A DNA stretch of 64,000 nucleotides, from contig NZ_RCVN01000012.1 in NCBI RefSeq assembly GCF_003697915.1, forward strand, positions 1-64,000, given 5' to 3'. Source of the DNA: Staphylococcus pseudoxylosus (GTDB taxonomy: Bacteria; Bacillota; Bacilli; Staphylococcales; Staphylococcaceae). The notes under the pieces are model-generated. The model was not told where the DNA came from, made no database searches, and saw nothing but the letters and a program-made list of their open reading frames with translations. Positions 54,302 to 63,498 of the stretch are shown one piece after another (position 1 is the first letter of the stretch; every line of letters starts with the position of its first letter). Position numbers and translations under genes: made by a program.

Positions 54302-54433
54302 ATGAGTAAATTTGACGAGTTTAAAGACAAAGCAAAAGATAAGGTTGACGAAGTAAAGAATGATAAAGATAAGCAAAATGAAGTGAAAGATCAAGCTTCA
54401 GATAAAGCAAAAGACTTAAAAGATAAATTTTAA
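54302..54433 (+). CDS. small charged CsbD/LEA-like stress protein
   Basis: 43 residues, extremely lysine- and aspartate-rich, amphipathic helix repeats (FKDKAKDKVDEVKN, KDQASDKAKDLKDK), no hydrophobic core. AAAGGAGGTTTTTATA precedes the ATG. Small hydrophilic proteins of this type are often general stress proteins; not identifiable as CsbD. A SigB-like promoter and a terminator flank it, which supports a real gene. Confidence 0.7.
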   Translation: MSKFDEFKDKAKDKVDEVKNDKDKQNEVKDQASDKAKDLKDKF

Positions 54434-54445
54434 TTTTATAAACTA

Positions 54446-54489
54446 AAAATGAGCTAGGCCACTAACTATTATGGCCTAGCTCATTTTGG
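54446..54489. terminator. terminator between the small stress protein and SRPBCC genes
   Basis: AAAATGAGCTAGGCCA pairs with TGGCCTAGCTCATTTT. Confidence 0.85.
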
Positions 54490-54538
54490 TATTAATCGAC
54501 TATTACAACAATAAAAACTAAACTACTAAATTTAAACC

Positions 54539-55015
54539 TTAGCCTAAATCAAGTTTTGTTTCTACTTCATCTTTTACACTGTCAAAATCATATTCACTTT
54601 GGTCCAAGGGTTTGCCTGTTTCTGCCACACTTTTTATACTTTGCAGTTGGAACTGCCAACCCGAAAAGTCTAAAATGATGTGCGGAAAATCAAACGGTAA
54701 GAACTCATCTAATATAAGTACTGTTTCATGTCCACTATCATACAAATCAAATCTTACTGCACCGGTATCCCATGTGTAACCAATAGCTACATTATCTTCG
54801 AAAGCAGTAATTTCCATTTCTATATCGTCTTGTTCATCCATATGAAATGTCATCTTGCCACCAACTTTGCGTTCATTAAATGATAATTGAGGAAACCATT
54901 TCTGAACACCCTCAGTCGTGCTTAATAAATTAAAAATAGTTTCACTATTATTATCAATAGTTATTTTCAACGTTTGATAAGCACCTTGGTCATCCTTTGC
55001 ATATACAGCTTCCAT
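54539..55015 (-). CDS. SRPBCC/AHSA1-family protein
   Basis: 158 residues with the helix-grip fold: IDNNSETIFNLLSTTEGVQKWFPQ near residues 17-40, and GGKMTFHM and DIEMEITAFEDN in the barrel. The start ATG at 55015 has AGGAGG upstream. These proteins bind a hydrophobic ligand and may sense it, but no ligand is known here. Monocistronic. Confidence 0.78.
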   Translation of the reverse strand: MEAVYAKDDQGAYQTLKITIDNNSETIFNLLSTTEGVQKWFPQLSFNERKVGGKMTFHMDEQDDIEMEITAFEDNVAIGYTWDTGAVRFDLYDSGHETVLILDEFLPFDFPHIILDFSGWQFQLQSIKSVAETGKPLDQSEYDFDSVKDEVETKLDLG

Positions 55016-55274
55016 TTCAATGTAACCTCCTCTCACAAATCAAAATTTAAATGTATTATTAAATATTGTCACAACACATACGGTAATTTTCTTAAATCTA
55101 GCAGAGAACAAAAAATAATGTTTTATTAAAATAACAGCTTTGTATTAATCCAGTCTTAGAATTGATAGTCCACCATAAGATTATTGATGATGGACTCATA
55201 AGAACCATGGGGGTGTTTCACTCTAACCATCTACTATTTAAATGATTACACAGCCTAACACCCTACTTATATTC

Positions 55275-56645
55275 CTAGCTGTTCACTTCCAATTTACGCG
55301 CTTTTCTTGTATATCTCAAATAAATTAATGCAAGTAGGATAAACCATATTGGTGACAAGACAATACCCATTCTCGTATCAGGTACAAGGAATAAAACAAT
55401 TAATATAAAAACAAAGAATAATTGAACCATTCTTGCCATGTTTACGCCACCAGGTAACTTAAATGAACTTTTTTTATGATGCTCTGGATGTGATTTTACA
55501 TATTTTGCATAAGCATGCATGATAAACATCCACACAATAACTAACAATATAGTTGATATTGCTGTTACATAAAAGAATACTTGTGTTGCATTAGGTATTA
55601 AGTAATTAAGCAATACTGTTATAGATAATAATGCACAAGTCACTAAAATTGCGATATACGGTACGCCTTTTTTATTCGTTTTCATCAGTAAATGATGTGT
55701 TTGTTTTTTCTCTGATAAGCCAAATAGAATTCTACTATTCGCAAAGATACCACTATTACACGCAGAAGACGCAGCTGTTAATACTACAAAATTGATAAGT
55801 CCTGCCGCAAATGGCACACCAATTAATGCAAATAAGCTAACAAAAGGACTATTATTTGGATCAATATCTTGCCACGGAATAATAGACATCATTACCGCTA
55901 ATGCTCCAACATAAAATAATAAAATTCTTATTGGTACACTATTAATTGCTTTCGGTATAGTTTTTTCTGGATTTTTGGTTTCTCCAGCTGTAATACCTAA
56001 AATTTCAATACCAGTAAACGAAAACACTACCATTTGGAAAGACATAAAAAAGCCAGATGCTCCGTGTGGAAAGAATGAACCATTATTAAAAACATTAGCT
56101 ACACTCGTTTGTCCAAAAGGTGTCTGTATCGCAAATACTATCATTACAATACCTACAACAATCAAAGCGATGATTGTAACTACTTTTATAATTGCGAACC
56201 AAAATTCTAATTCACCAAACATTTTTGTACTTGTTAAATTAAATGCCATTAATATCAAAATACATGATAAAGACGTAATCCAGTTAGGTAAATCTGGTAT
56301 CCAAAATTCTACATATTTTGCAACTGCTGTAATTTCAGCCATACCAGACGTAATCCAAGTTAACCAATATGTCCAACCAGTTACAAACCCCGCAAACGGA
56401 CCTATTTGATCATGTGCGATGTCTGCAAATGTTTTGTACTCTGTGTTATGTAATAACATCTCTCCCATTGCACGCATAAACATAAACAATACGAAACCGA
56501 CAATAATATAAGTTAGTAAAATGGATGGCCCCGTTAAACTTATGGATTGTCCTGCCCCTAAGAATAATCCTGTTCCAATAGCGCCACCAATCGCAATAAG
56601 TTGAATATGTCTATTGCTTAACTCTCTGTTTAAAGTATTCGTCAT
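55275..56645 (-). CDS. cycA: amino acid permease, probable D-serine/D-alanine/glycine transporter
   Basis: 456 residues of the APC family, 12 hydrophobic segments. AIGGAIGTGLFLGAGQSISLTG at residues 18-39 and FTGIEILGITAGETKNPEKTIPKAINSV mark the AAT subgroup; the GMAEITAVAKYVEFWIP region is most like CycA. It carries D-alanine, glycine or D-serine into the cell. Monocistronic. The subtype is moderately supported. Confidence 0.78.
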   Translation of the reverse strand: MTNTLNRELSNRHIQLIAIGGAIGTGLFLGAGQSISLTGPSILLTYIIVGFVLFMFMRAMGEMLLHNTEYKTFADIAHDQIGPFAGFVTGWTYWLTWITSGMAEITAVAKYVEFWIPDLPNWITSLSCILILMAFNLTSTKMFGELEFWFAIIKVVTIIALIVVGIVMIVFAIQTPFGQTSVANVFNNGSFFPHGASGFFMSFQMVVFSFTGIEILGITAGETKNPEKTIPKAINSVPIRILLFYVGALAVMMSIIPWQDIDPNNSPFVSLFALIGVPFAAGLINFVVLTAASSACNSGIFANSRILFGLSEKKQTHHLLMKTNKKGVPYIAILVTCALLSITVLLNYLIPNATQVFFYVTAISTILLVIVWMFIMHAYAKYVKSHPEHHKKSSFKLPGGVNMARMVQLFFVFILIVLFLVPDTRMGIVLSPIWFILLALIYLRYTRKARKLEVNS

Positions 56646-57067
56646 AAAACTAGCCCCACCTCAGTTGTTTTTAAGCACGCTTAACATATGCGCTATTTAT
56701 TTCCCCTATGTCTTACTATAAATAAACTAATTTAAATATTGCATGCATATATCTCACAATGCTTGGTTGTATAATATTCTTTTTTTCTGAAAATTACAAC
56801 TATTGGTATAAAATTTTTTAAATATCATTGAGTTTTTACAATTTTTTATTTTTCAACGCATTAATTGATTAAAATATAAACATTTAAATTAACTGAGAAT
56901 TAAATTTTATTTTTAGATAAAGCTTTTTACTAGCCATTATTTCACTTTTCATTAAAAAGTATTCAAATAATTCAAATAAATGTTTGTAATAGGTGTCCTA
57001 CTTCTATACACTGAATTAAACACTTCAGTACAAATTGATTTCTGAGTGAATAGAAAGTTTGGTGTAA
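56646..57067. other. divergent promoter region of the permease and desaturase
   Basis: 422 bases of AT-rich DNA. The only element seen is the palindrome at 57007-57032. Confidence 0.55.
57007..57032. promoter_or_regulatory. palindromic operator candidate upstream of the desaturase
   Basis: TACACTGAA-TTAAACAC-TTCAGTACA: core ACTGAA/TTCAGT arms with 8 bases between. It ends about 36 bases upstream of the start codon. The protein that would bind is unknown. Confidence 0.4.
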
Positions 57068-58075
57068 ATGGAAAAAGATAAAAAGAAATTGTTACGTAAG
57101 ATGGTCAAACCGTTTGAAAAAACGAGCTATACAAAAAGTACAATCCAAATAATCAATACAATAATTCCCCTCCTTGCGTTGTTAGTAGCAAGTGGGTTTT
57201 TATATCAAGTACATTGGTCATTAGCAATTATTAGTAGTATATGTGCTTCAATTTTTTTAATTAGAACGTTCATTATTTTTCATGACGCATGTCATGGTTC
57301 ATATCTAAAAAAACAGAAGCATAATGATTTATTAGGTAATGTGACAGGTTTTTTAACCTTCTTTCCCTATCGAAAATGGCGTAGAGAACATTTAATGCAC
57401 CATGCAGGTAGTGGGAATTTGGAGAAGCGTGGCATTGGAGATATTTGGGTCATGACAGTTGAAGAATATCAAATTTCGTCTCGTTTTAAACGTTTAACTT
57501 ATAGATGTTATCGCAATCCTTTTGTAATGTTTGTTTTAGGACCGTTTTTCTTAGTATTTGTATCTAATCGCTTTAACGCAAAAGGTGCTAAAACAAAAGA
57601 ACGCACAAACACATGGCTCAATAATATTTTATTATTAATCATTTACGGTGGTCTTATTTATCTATTAGGAGCTAGTCAATTTTTTGCTATTTTTGCACCT
57701 ATGGTCTTTATTTCTGGAATGATAGGTATTTGGCTTTTTTACATTCAACATACCTTTGAAGATTCCTATTTTGAAGAATCATCTGAATGGGATTATGTTA
57801 AAGCAGCTATTGATGGTAGTTCATATTATAAATTACCAAAATTCATTCAATGGATAACTGGTAATATTGGATATCACCATGTCCATCATTTAAATCCTAG
57901 AATTCCAAATTATGCTTTAGAAGCTACGCATGACAATGTCACACCATTACATCATGCAACCTCAATTACGATTAGAGAAAGTTTCGCTTCGTTAAAATTT
58001 AAATTATATGATGAAAGTCATAAACGTTTTATCACATTTAAAGAATTTGCATTAAGGCAAAAACAGCCCTCGTAA
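57068..58075 (+). CDS. fatty acid desaturase
   Basis: 335 residues with four membrane segments and the three histidine boxes HDACH, HLMHH and HHVHH expected of an acyl-lipid/CoA desaturase (delta-5 Des type). It would add a double bond to membrane fatty acids. The GGTG ribosome site is close (3 bases) to the ATG. Staphylococcus aureus lacks unsaturated fatty acid synthesis, so a desaturase is a notable accessory trait; activity may depend on a ferredoxin or flavodoxin donor. The DesK/DesR regulators are not in the window. Confidence 0.85.
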   Translation: MEKDKKKLLRKMVKPFEKTSYTKSTIQIINTIIPLLALLVASGFLYQVHWSLAIISSICASIFLIRTFIIFHDACHGSYLKKQKHNDLLGNVTGFLTFFPYRKWRREHLMHHAGSGNLEKRGIGDIWVMTVEEYQISSRFKRLTYRCYRNPFVMFVLGPFFLVFVSNRFNAKGAKTKERTNTWLNNILLLIIYGGLIYLLGASQFFAIFAPMVFISGMIGIWLFYIQHTFEDSYFEESSEWDYVKAAIDGSSYYKLPKFIQWITGNIGYHHVHHLNPRIPNYALEATHDNVTPLHHATSITIRESFASLKFKLYDESHKRFITFKEFALRQKQPS

Positions 58076-58119
58076 ATACAATATTACTTATACGCAGTCA
58101 AATATAATTATTCTAATAC

Positions 58120-58161
58120 ACTACTTGATTCTCAAATTTCATGAGGATTGAGTAGTTTTTT
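58120..58161 (+). terminator. terminator of the desaturase gene
   Basis: ACTACTTGATTCTCA pairs with TGAGGATTGAGTAGT using several G-T pairs, followed by TTTTT. Confidence 0.75.
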
Positions 58162-58361
58162 ACGCCCAAAACATTTCGCACGTTATTTTTTAAAATTCAT
58201 AAATTAATTAACTTTTAAACGCTTAACAAATCTAATATTATTTTTATCATTTAATAAATAATTCAAAACAATTAATTATTACATTGCGTAAACATATAAA
58301 ATAAATTATAATACTTATCTATATCACAATATAATATGAATTTTAAAAAGAGGAGAATGTT

Positions 58362-60713
58362 ATGTTTATAAAGAAAAATGAAAAGTTTGGTATTCGTAAA
58401 TATAAATTTGGGGCTGCGTCAGTACTTTTAGGTACTTGTCTAGCCATTGGTTTAAGTGCTTCTGGGGAGGCAAAAGCATCAGAGACTACGAATGAAGAAA
58501 CAAAAATCGATTCAAATAATCAAAACAGTGCAGCACAAAGTGAAAACAATACATCAAATGAAGTTGCTATTAACAATGAAATAACTGCACCTAATGATAC
58601 AGCGTTAAATAAAAATGATGTGGAAAAGTCTGAATCTGTTAACACTGATAAAAATATAGAAGCAGATGAAACTTTAAAAATTGAAGATAACACTAAACCT
58701 GAAGCATCACCTCAAGAAGATATGAGCGATAAAAGCGAAAATGCGAAATTAGATACGAACAGCAACAATAAAGACGCTAATTCTGGTGAACAAACACCAT
58801 CTAACTCTGCACCAACTTCTAGCGAAGCCCATACGCAAAATGAAACTACGCAATCTGCCACTACATCTGAACAAAGCACACCACAGAAAAATGAAGTAAG
58901 TGAACCTAATAAAGATGAAGCACAACTACCATCAATTGAAAACACTACTTCACCAAAACGCACAATCTCTACATATAATGCTACAAATCCAAACCCTGAA
59001 GTAGCTAGTAATGAAAATGGAGTTGGTAAAGATGTAAGTGATAAAATTACTGTGGTTAATAGCAATATTGAATCGAATGATACAATCAAACCACATAATG
59101 GTGAAAGATCAACTTTAAACTACGAATTAACATTTGGGGAAGGTGTTAAAGAAGGTGATTATTTTGATATTTCGCTTTCTAATAATGTAAATACTCGTGG
59201 CGTATCTGCGATAAGTAAAGTTCCAGAAATCAAAAATGGAGAAACAGTTATTGCAAATGGGAGTATTTTAGAAGACGGAAAAATTAGATATAGATTCACA
59301 GATTACGTAAATAATAGAGAGAAGATAAAAACAAACCTGTCTTTAAATTTATTTATTGATCCTAAAACTGTTCCTCATGATAGTAATCAATCAATTATCG
59401 CGACAATAAATGGGCAAAAAACTCAAAAAGATGTATATATAAAGTATCTAAATGGCATTAATAACGTTGGTTTAAGTGTTAATGGTAGTATTGTTTCATT
59501 AAATAAACAAAATAATACTTTTACGCATCTAGCTTATATTAACCCAAATAATTTTAAAATTCCTGCCGCTACTGTCTATGGTCAAATCATTAACGGAAAT
59601 AAACAAGACGGCAACCTACCATCTGTAAAAGTTTTTAAAGTAATGAAGCCTAATGAATTAAATCAAAGTGTATACGCTGACACGTCAGATACTTCAATGT
59701 TTCAAGATGTTACTAACGACATTCATTTAAATGTTACTAATGGTAATTACCAAATGGACTTTGATAATTTAGATAGTGTCTATGTAGTCAAATTTGATAG
59801 CACTTATGATGGTGATGCACAATCATTAACTTTTAGAACAACACTTTCAGGATTCTCGCCATATTATGAGGATTATTACACACAAGCAAGTTGGAATAAT
59901 GGCGTATTATTCTATCAAAACAAAGCTGATGGAGAAGGATCTGACCCGAAACCTAAACCTGAACCAACGCCGGATCCTGAACCAACACCAGAGCCTGAAA
60001 AAACACCAGAGCCTGAGCCAACGCCGGATCCTGAACCGACACCGGATCCTGAACCAACGCCAGACCCTGAACCAACGCCGGATCCTGAACCGACACCGGA
60101 CCCTGAACCAACACCAGACCCTGAACCAACGCCGGATCCTGAACCAACACCGGAGCCTGAACCAACACCAGAGCCTGAACCAACACCAGAGCCTGAGCCA
60201 ACGCCGGATCCTGAACCGACACCGGATCCTGAACCAACGCCAGACCCTGAACCGACACCGGATCCTGAACCAACACCGGAGCCTGAACCAACACCAGAGC
60301 CTGAGCCAACGCCAGATCCTGAACCGACACCGGAGCCTGAACCAACGCCAGAGCCTGAACCAACACCTGATCCTGAACCGACACCGGACCCTGAGCCAGC
60401 AACTAAAGGTGATGAAATTAAAGTTTCACCTAATCATCACAATAATGTGGTTAAACTAGAATCACAAAAAAATGCAAAGTTAAATATACAGGCTATCAAT
60501 GCTAGTACAGCAGTAAAATCTAGCCAAAATGCTACAAATACAAAAGCAGAAACGTATATTCCAAAAACAAAACCTTCGCAGTCAACAACTGAAAAGAAAC
60601 AATTACCTGATACCGGTGAAAAAGAACGCAATACAACTATTTGGAGTAGTTTATTACTATTATTAGGTTCCACACTACTCATCTTTAGACGAAAGAAACA
60701 AGAGGAAAAGTAA
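58362..60713 (+). CDS. LPXTG-anchored surface adhesin with PEPTPD repeats (MSCRAMM-like)
   Basis: 783 residues. Signal peptide of the YSIRK-G/S type ([18 protein letters not shown], cleaved near residue 39), a low-complexity Asn/Glu/Ser-rich region (about 40-210), a putative ligand-binding Ig-like region (about 220-515, similar in style to the N2/N3 domains of Sdr and Uaf adhesins), a proline-rich repeat tract of [12 protein letters not shown] hexapeptides at about 527-680, then LPDTG at 748, a hydrophobic segment and basic tail (RRKK). Sortase A would anchor it to peptidoglycan. AAAAGAGGAGAATGTT precedes the ATG. The ligand is unknown. Adhesion to host or abiotic surfaces is the likely role. 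Confidence 0.88.
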   Translation: MFIKKNEKFGIRKYKFGAASVLLGTCLAIGLSASGEAKASETTNEETKIDSNNQNSAAQSENNTSNEVAINNEITAPNDTALNKNDVEKSESVNTDKNIEADETLKIEDNTKPEASPQEDMSDKSENAKLDTNSNNKDANSGEQTPSNSAPTSSEAHTQNETTQSATTSEQSTPQKNEVSEPNKDEAQLPSIENTTSPKRTISTYNATNPNPEVASNENGVGKDVSDKITVVNSNIESNDTIKPHNGERSTLNYELTFGEGVKEGDYFDISLSNNVNTRGVSAISKVPEIKNGETVIANGSILEDGKIRYRFTDYVNNREKIKTNLSLNLFIDPKTVPHDSNQSIIATINGQKTQKDVYIKYLNGINNVGLSVNGSIVSLNKQNNTFTHLAYINPNNFKIPAATVYGQIINGNKQDGNLPSVKVFKVMKPNELNQSVYADTSDTSMFQDVTNDIHLNVTNGNYQMDFDNLDSVYVVKFDSTYDGDAQSLTFRTTLSGFSPYYEDYYTQASWNNGVLFYQNKADGEGSDPKPKPEPTPDPEPTPEPEKTPEPEPTPDPEPTPDPEPTPDPEPTPDPEPTPDPEPTPDPEPTPDPEPTPEPEPTPEPEPTPEPEPTPDPEPTPDPEPTPDPEPTPDPEPTPEPEPTPEPEPTPDPEPTPEPEPTPEPEPTPDPEPTPDPEPATKGDEIKVSPNHHNNVVKLESQKNAKLNIQAINASTAVKSSQNATNTKAETYIPKTKPSQSTTEKKQLPDTGEKERNTTIWSSLLLLLGSTLLIFRRKKQEEK
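59950..60399 (+). repeat. 18-bp tandem repeat tract in the surface protein
   Basis: CCTGAACCAACGCCGGAT and close variants in tandem for about 450 bases, each encoding six residues, so copy-number change stays in frame. The last base of many units gives GGATCC sites. Confidence 0.9.
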
Positions 60714-60877
60714 AACTTCTCTATAAACAACATATAAAATAACTTATTCACTGTCATGAGGTAAACTTTAAAACATAAATATATTGATCTTCACAATTTT
60801 TCATGAGAAATATCTAAAGTTAATAATCGAATCACTTTAAAACGTTTTGTTAGTACATTACTTACCGCTTCATATTT

Positions 60878-60930
60878 AAAATACGCTTCAAGAAATAACT
60901 TAAAAAGTTATTTTCTTGAAGCGTATTTTT
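60878..60930. terminator. terminator between the surface protein and mmuM genes
   Basis: A long near-perfect stem, AAAATACGCTTCAAGAAATAACTT with AAGTTATTTTCTTGAAGCGTATTTT. Confidence 0.85.
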
Positions 60931-60977
60931 CATAACCTAAAACAAAACTTCGGTTGATATATTCAAACATACTATAA

Positions 60978-61886
60978 TTAAACTGACAAATTTATTTTAT
61001 CGTGAATTCTTTTAATGTCTTCTGGTGTCGTTTGGCAACAACCACCAACTATTTTAACATCATGCCTTAACCAATCTGGAATCTGTTCAACAATCAAGTG
61101 GCTATCACCCATACTCTCCCATTGTTTTGTGTCCGCATTATATTTTGCGCCACCATTAGGATAGAGCGCAATTGTCTGCGGTAAAATAGTAAGCCCTTTT
61201 TCCATAGCTTGATTGACCCCTGCTACAGATGAACAATTAATACCAAAAACTGGAATTTCTTTTTTATATTTTTGGATAAACTCACATAAGTCTTCGAATT
61301 TTGTACCATCAGACAAGTCGCCTAAATCATTTACCGTTACAGATAACCAAAATGTTTGGTCCATATAGTGTGGAACAATATACTCAACAATAGCTTTAAT
61401 CTCTTCAAAGTTTGGCACCGTTTCAAAAACAAAATCATGCACCCCTCTTGTAATTAATGCATCTATACGTGAACGGTGAAAGTTAAAATAATCCTCGTTA
61501 CTTAATTCATAATTACCTGTATATTCAGAACCATCACTTAAATATGCACCATAAGGTCCTAAACTACCAACGATTACTTGCTTAGATGTACTCGAATCCA
61601 TGATTTGATCAACCGCTGTAGTAAATAGTTGTTCTATTTCAACATCTTTTAGTCCAATATCTGAAAACGTTTGATAACTTGCTTGATATGTACTCGTAAG
61701 TAATATGTCTGCCCCTGCATCTGTAAATGATTGGTGTGCTTCTTTAATTTTTACAGGGTTATTTTTCAATACTTCACTCGACCATAATGATGAATTTAAA
61801 TTACACCCTGCTTGTTCTAATGTTGTTGCTAAACCACCATCTAACACTAATGGTGCTTGAGCTTCTAACTTTTCTAATAACCTCAT
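60978..61886 (-). CDS. mmuM: homocysteine S-methyltransferase MmuM
   Basis: 302 residues, transferring a methyl group from S-methylmethionine to homocysteine to make methionine. VLDGGLATTLEQ at the N terminus, INCSS with one zinc Cys, and the VGGCCQTTPEDI pair with two more zinc-binding Cys are all visible. It lies 10 bases after mmuP in an operon, the usual pair for S-methylmethionine use. Confidence 0.88.
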   Translation of the reverse strand: MRLLEKLEAQAPLVLDGGLATTLEQAGCNLNSSLWSSEVLKNNPVKIKEAHQSFTDAGADILLTSTYQASYQTFSDIGLKDVEIEQLFTTAVDQIMDSSTSKQVIVGSLGPYGAYLSDGSEYTGNYELSNEDYFNFHRSRIDALITRGVHDFVFETVPNFEEIKAIVEYIVPHYMDQTFWLSVTVNDLGDLSDGTKFEDLCEFIQKYKKEIPVFGINCSSVAGVNQAMEKGLTILPQTIALYPNGGAKYNADTKQWESMGDSHLIVEQIPDWLRHDVKIVGGCCQTTPEDIKRIHDKINLSV

Positions 61887-61895
61887 TTATTTGCC

Positions 61896-63224
61896 TCATT
61901 TCTTGTGGTACTTAATAAAATAGTATAATAATGCGATTGCTGCAAAAGGCACACCGAAATAAAGCGCTGGTGCTTGATTAGAGTCAAAAACCATACCAAC
62001 ACACGATACTAAACACAAAATAAATCCAATAATAGCTACTGATTGATGTATTTTCAAACTATGATCAACTCTTTTGGCATTAAAGTAAGAAACACATATG
62101 CTCATCCAAACAATTACTACGGCTAAACCAGCAATAGATACAAGTACTACATATAGTGAATCCGCTGCATAAATACTTGATAATAAAGCTAACAAACCAC
62201 CTATCATACTAAATAACGTTGCATTTACAGGCATTCGATATTTATTTAAACGCCCAAACCATTCAGGAAACACACCTTCATTTGATAAACTCCATATCAT
62301 TCTACTTGCAGCATATAACCCTGAATTAGCAGCTGATAATAAAGCGGTAATAATCACTAAATTCATAATGTCTCCAGCATATGGAATCCCCATTTTTTGA
62401 AAAATCACCACGAAAGGACTTTCTAAGGATTTCCCTTGATAACTAGGGATTAATATCGAGATAATAACCATCGTTCCTATAAAGAAAATAACTAGTCTCC
62501 ATAAAGTGGCGCGTATCGCCTTAGGAATAACTTGCTTAGGATTTTCAGTTTCACCAGCCGCAATTCCTATTAACTCCGTTCCACTAAAAGCATAATTCAC
62601 AGCCAACATTGTTAAAAATACTGCTCCTATACCATTAGGAAAAGTAGGATGAGTGTATCTCTGTGTAATTGTATTTATTCCTTCATATCCATTGTAATGG
62701 ATTATACCTAAGATGACGCAAATACCTAAAATAATAAATACAATAATCGTAACCACTTTTACCATCGAAAAATAAAATTCAACTTCTGCATAGAACCTTG
62801 TCGATATGATATTAAAAATCAATACCAATATAATCGCACTGGCAGCAAATATATATTCAGGTATTTCAGGAAACCATTTTTGCATCAAAATACCTACGGC
62901 AGTAAATTCAGATCCTAATGCTACCGTCCACGTTAGCCAATAAAACCATGCAACAATGTACCCTACTGAAGGGTGAATATATTTGCTAGCATATGTATGA
63001 AATCCTCCAGTTACAGGATGTTTAATGGCTAATTGTCCCAAACAAAGCATAACTAAGTATACGAGGATTGAGCCTACTAAGTAAGACAATACAGTACCTA
63101 GTGGACCTGCTTGCTGTAATGTATATCCAGAACTTAAAAATAAACCTGTACCAATGACACCGCCAAAACTCAATAACATAAGATGACGTTGTTTCATAGC
63201 ACGTTTGAATGTCGTTTGTTCCAT
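61896..63224 (-). CDS. mmuP: S-methylmethionine permease MmuP
   Basis: 442 residues, APC-type permease with 12 hydrophobic segments. GGVIGTGLFLSSGYTLQQAGP at residues 16-36 and GIAAGETENPKQVIPKAIRATLW mark an AAT-type carrier, and pairing with mmuM identifies the substrate as S-methylmethionine. AGGAGCACATAAA precedes the ATG. It is divergent from glutamate dehydrogenase, 274 bases away. Confidence 0.85.
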   Translation of the reverse strand: MEQTTFKRAMKQRHLMLLSFGGVIGTGLFLSSGYTLQQAGPLGTVLSYLVGSILVYLVMLCLGQLAIKHPVTGGFHTYASKYIHPSVGYIVAWFYWLTWTVALGSEFTAVGILMQKWFPEIPEYIFAASAIILVLIFNIISTRFYAEVEFYFSMVKVVTIIVFIILGICVILGIIHYNGYEGINTITQRYTHPTFPNGIGAVFLTMLAVNYAFSGTELIGIAAGETENPKQVIPKAIRATLWRLVIFFIGTMVIISILIPSYQGKSLESPFVVIFQKMGIPYAGDIMNLVIITALLSAANSGLYAASRMIWSLSNEGVFPEWFGRLNKYRMPVNATLFSMIGGLLALLSSIYAADSLYVVLVSIAGLAVVIVWMSICVSYFNAKRVDHSLKIHQSVAIIGFILCLVSCVGMVFDSNQAPALYFGVPFAAIALLYYFIKYHKK

Positions 63225-63378
63225 TTTATGTGCTCCTTATCTTTAAGTACTAAATATATAATTTTTTATATTATTAATCATTCTATTGATTTCTGAAAAT
63301 TTAGTCAATATAAAGTTACAAAATATACTACTCAAAATTCAAACACCGTTGTATACACACCAATTAATAATTTAAATA

Positions 63379-63392
63379 AGTAAGCGCTATCT
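63379..63392 (+). promoter_or_regulatory. cre-like site upstream of glutamate dehydrogenase
   Basis: AGTAAGCGCTATCT agrees with TGTAARCGYTWWCA at 12 of 14 positions, 107 bases upstream of the start. CcpA repression of this gene is known in relatives; here it is only inferred. Confidence 0.45.
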
Positions 63393-63498
63393 TTTTAACT
63401 GAATTTTCAAACTTTTATAAAAATTCAGTTTTTAGTATTGATTTTCATTCTTCACGCCCTTACCATGAAATATAAGTAACAGATAAAGGAGATATGTA

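Noticed and set aside
59950-60399. Possible CRISPR array
   Set aside because: The repeat is 18 bp, directly tandem with no unique spacers, and encodes a proline-rich stalk in frame. No cas genes are nearby.
59866-60459. Long alternative frames in both directions across the surface protein repeat
   Set aside because: They arise because an 18-bp repeat without stop codons stays open in every frame. The LPXTG frame has a signal peptide, ribosome site and sorting signal; the others have none.
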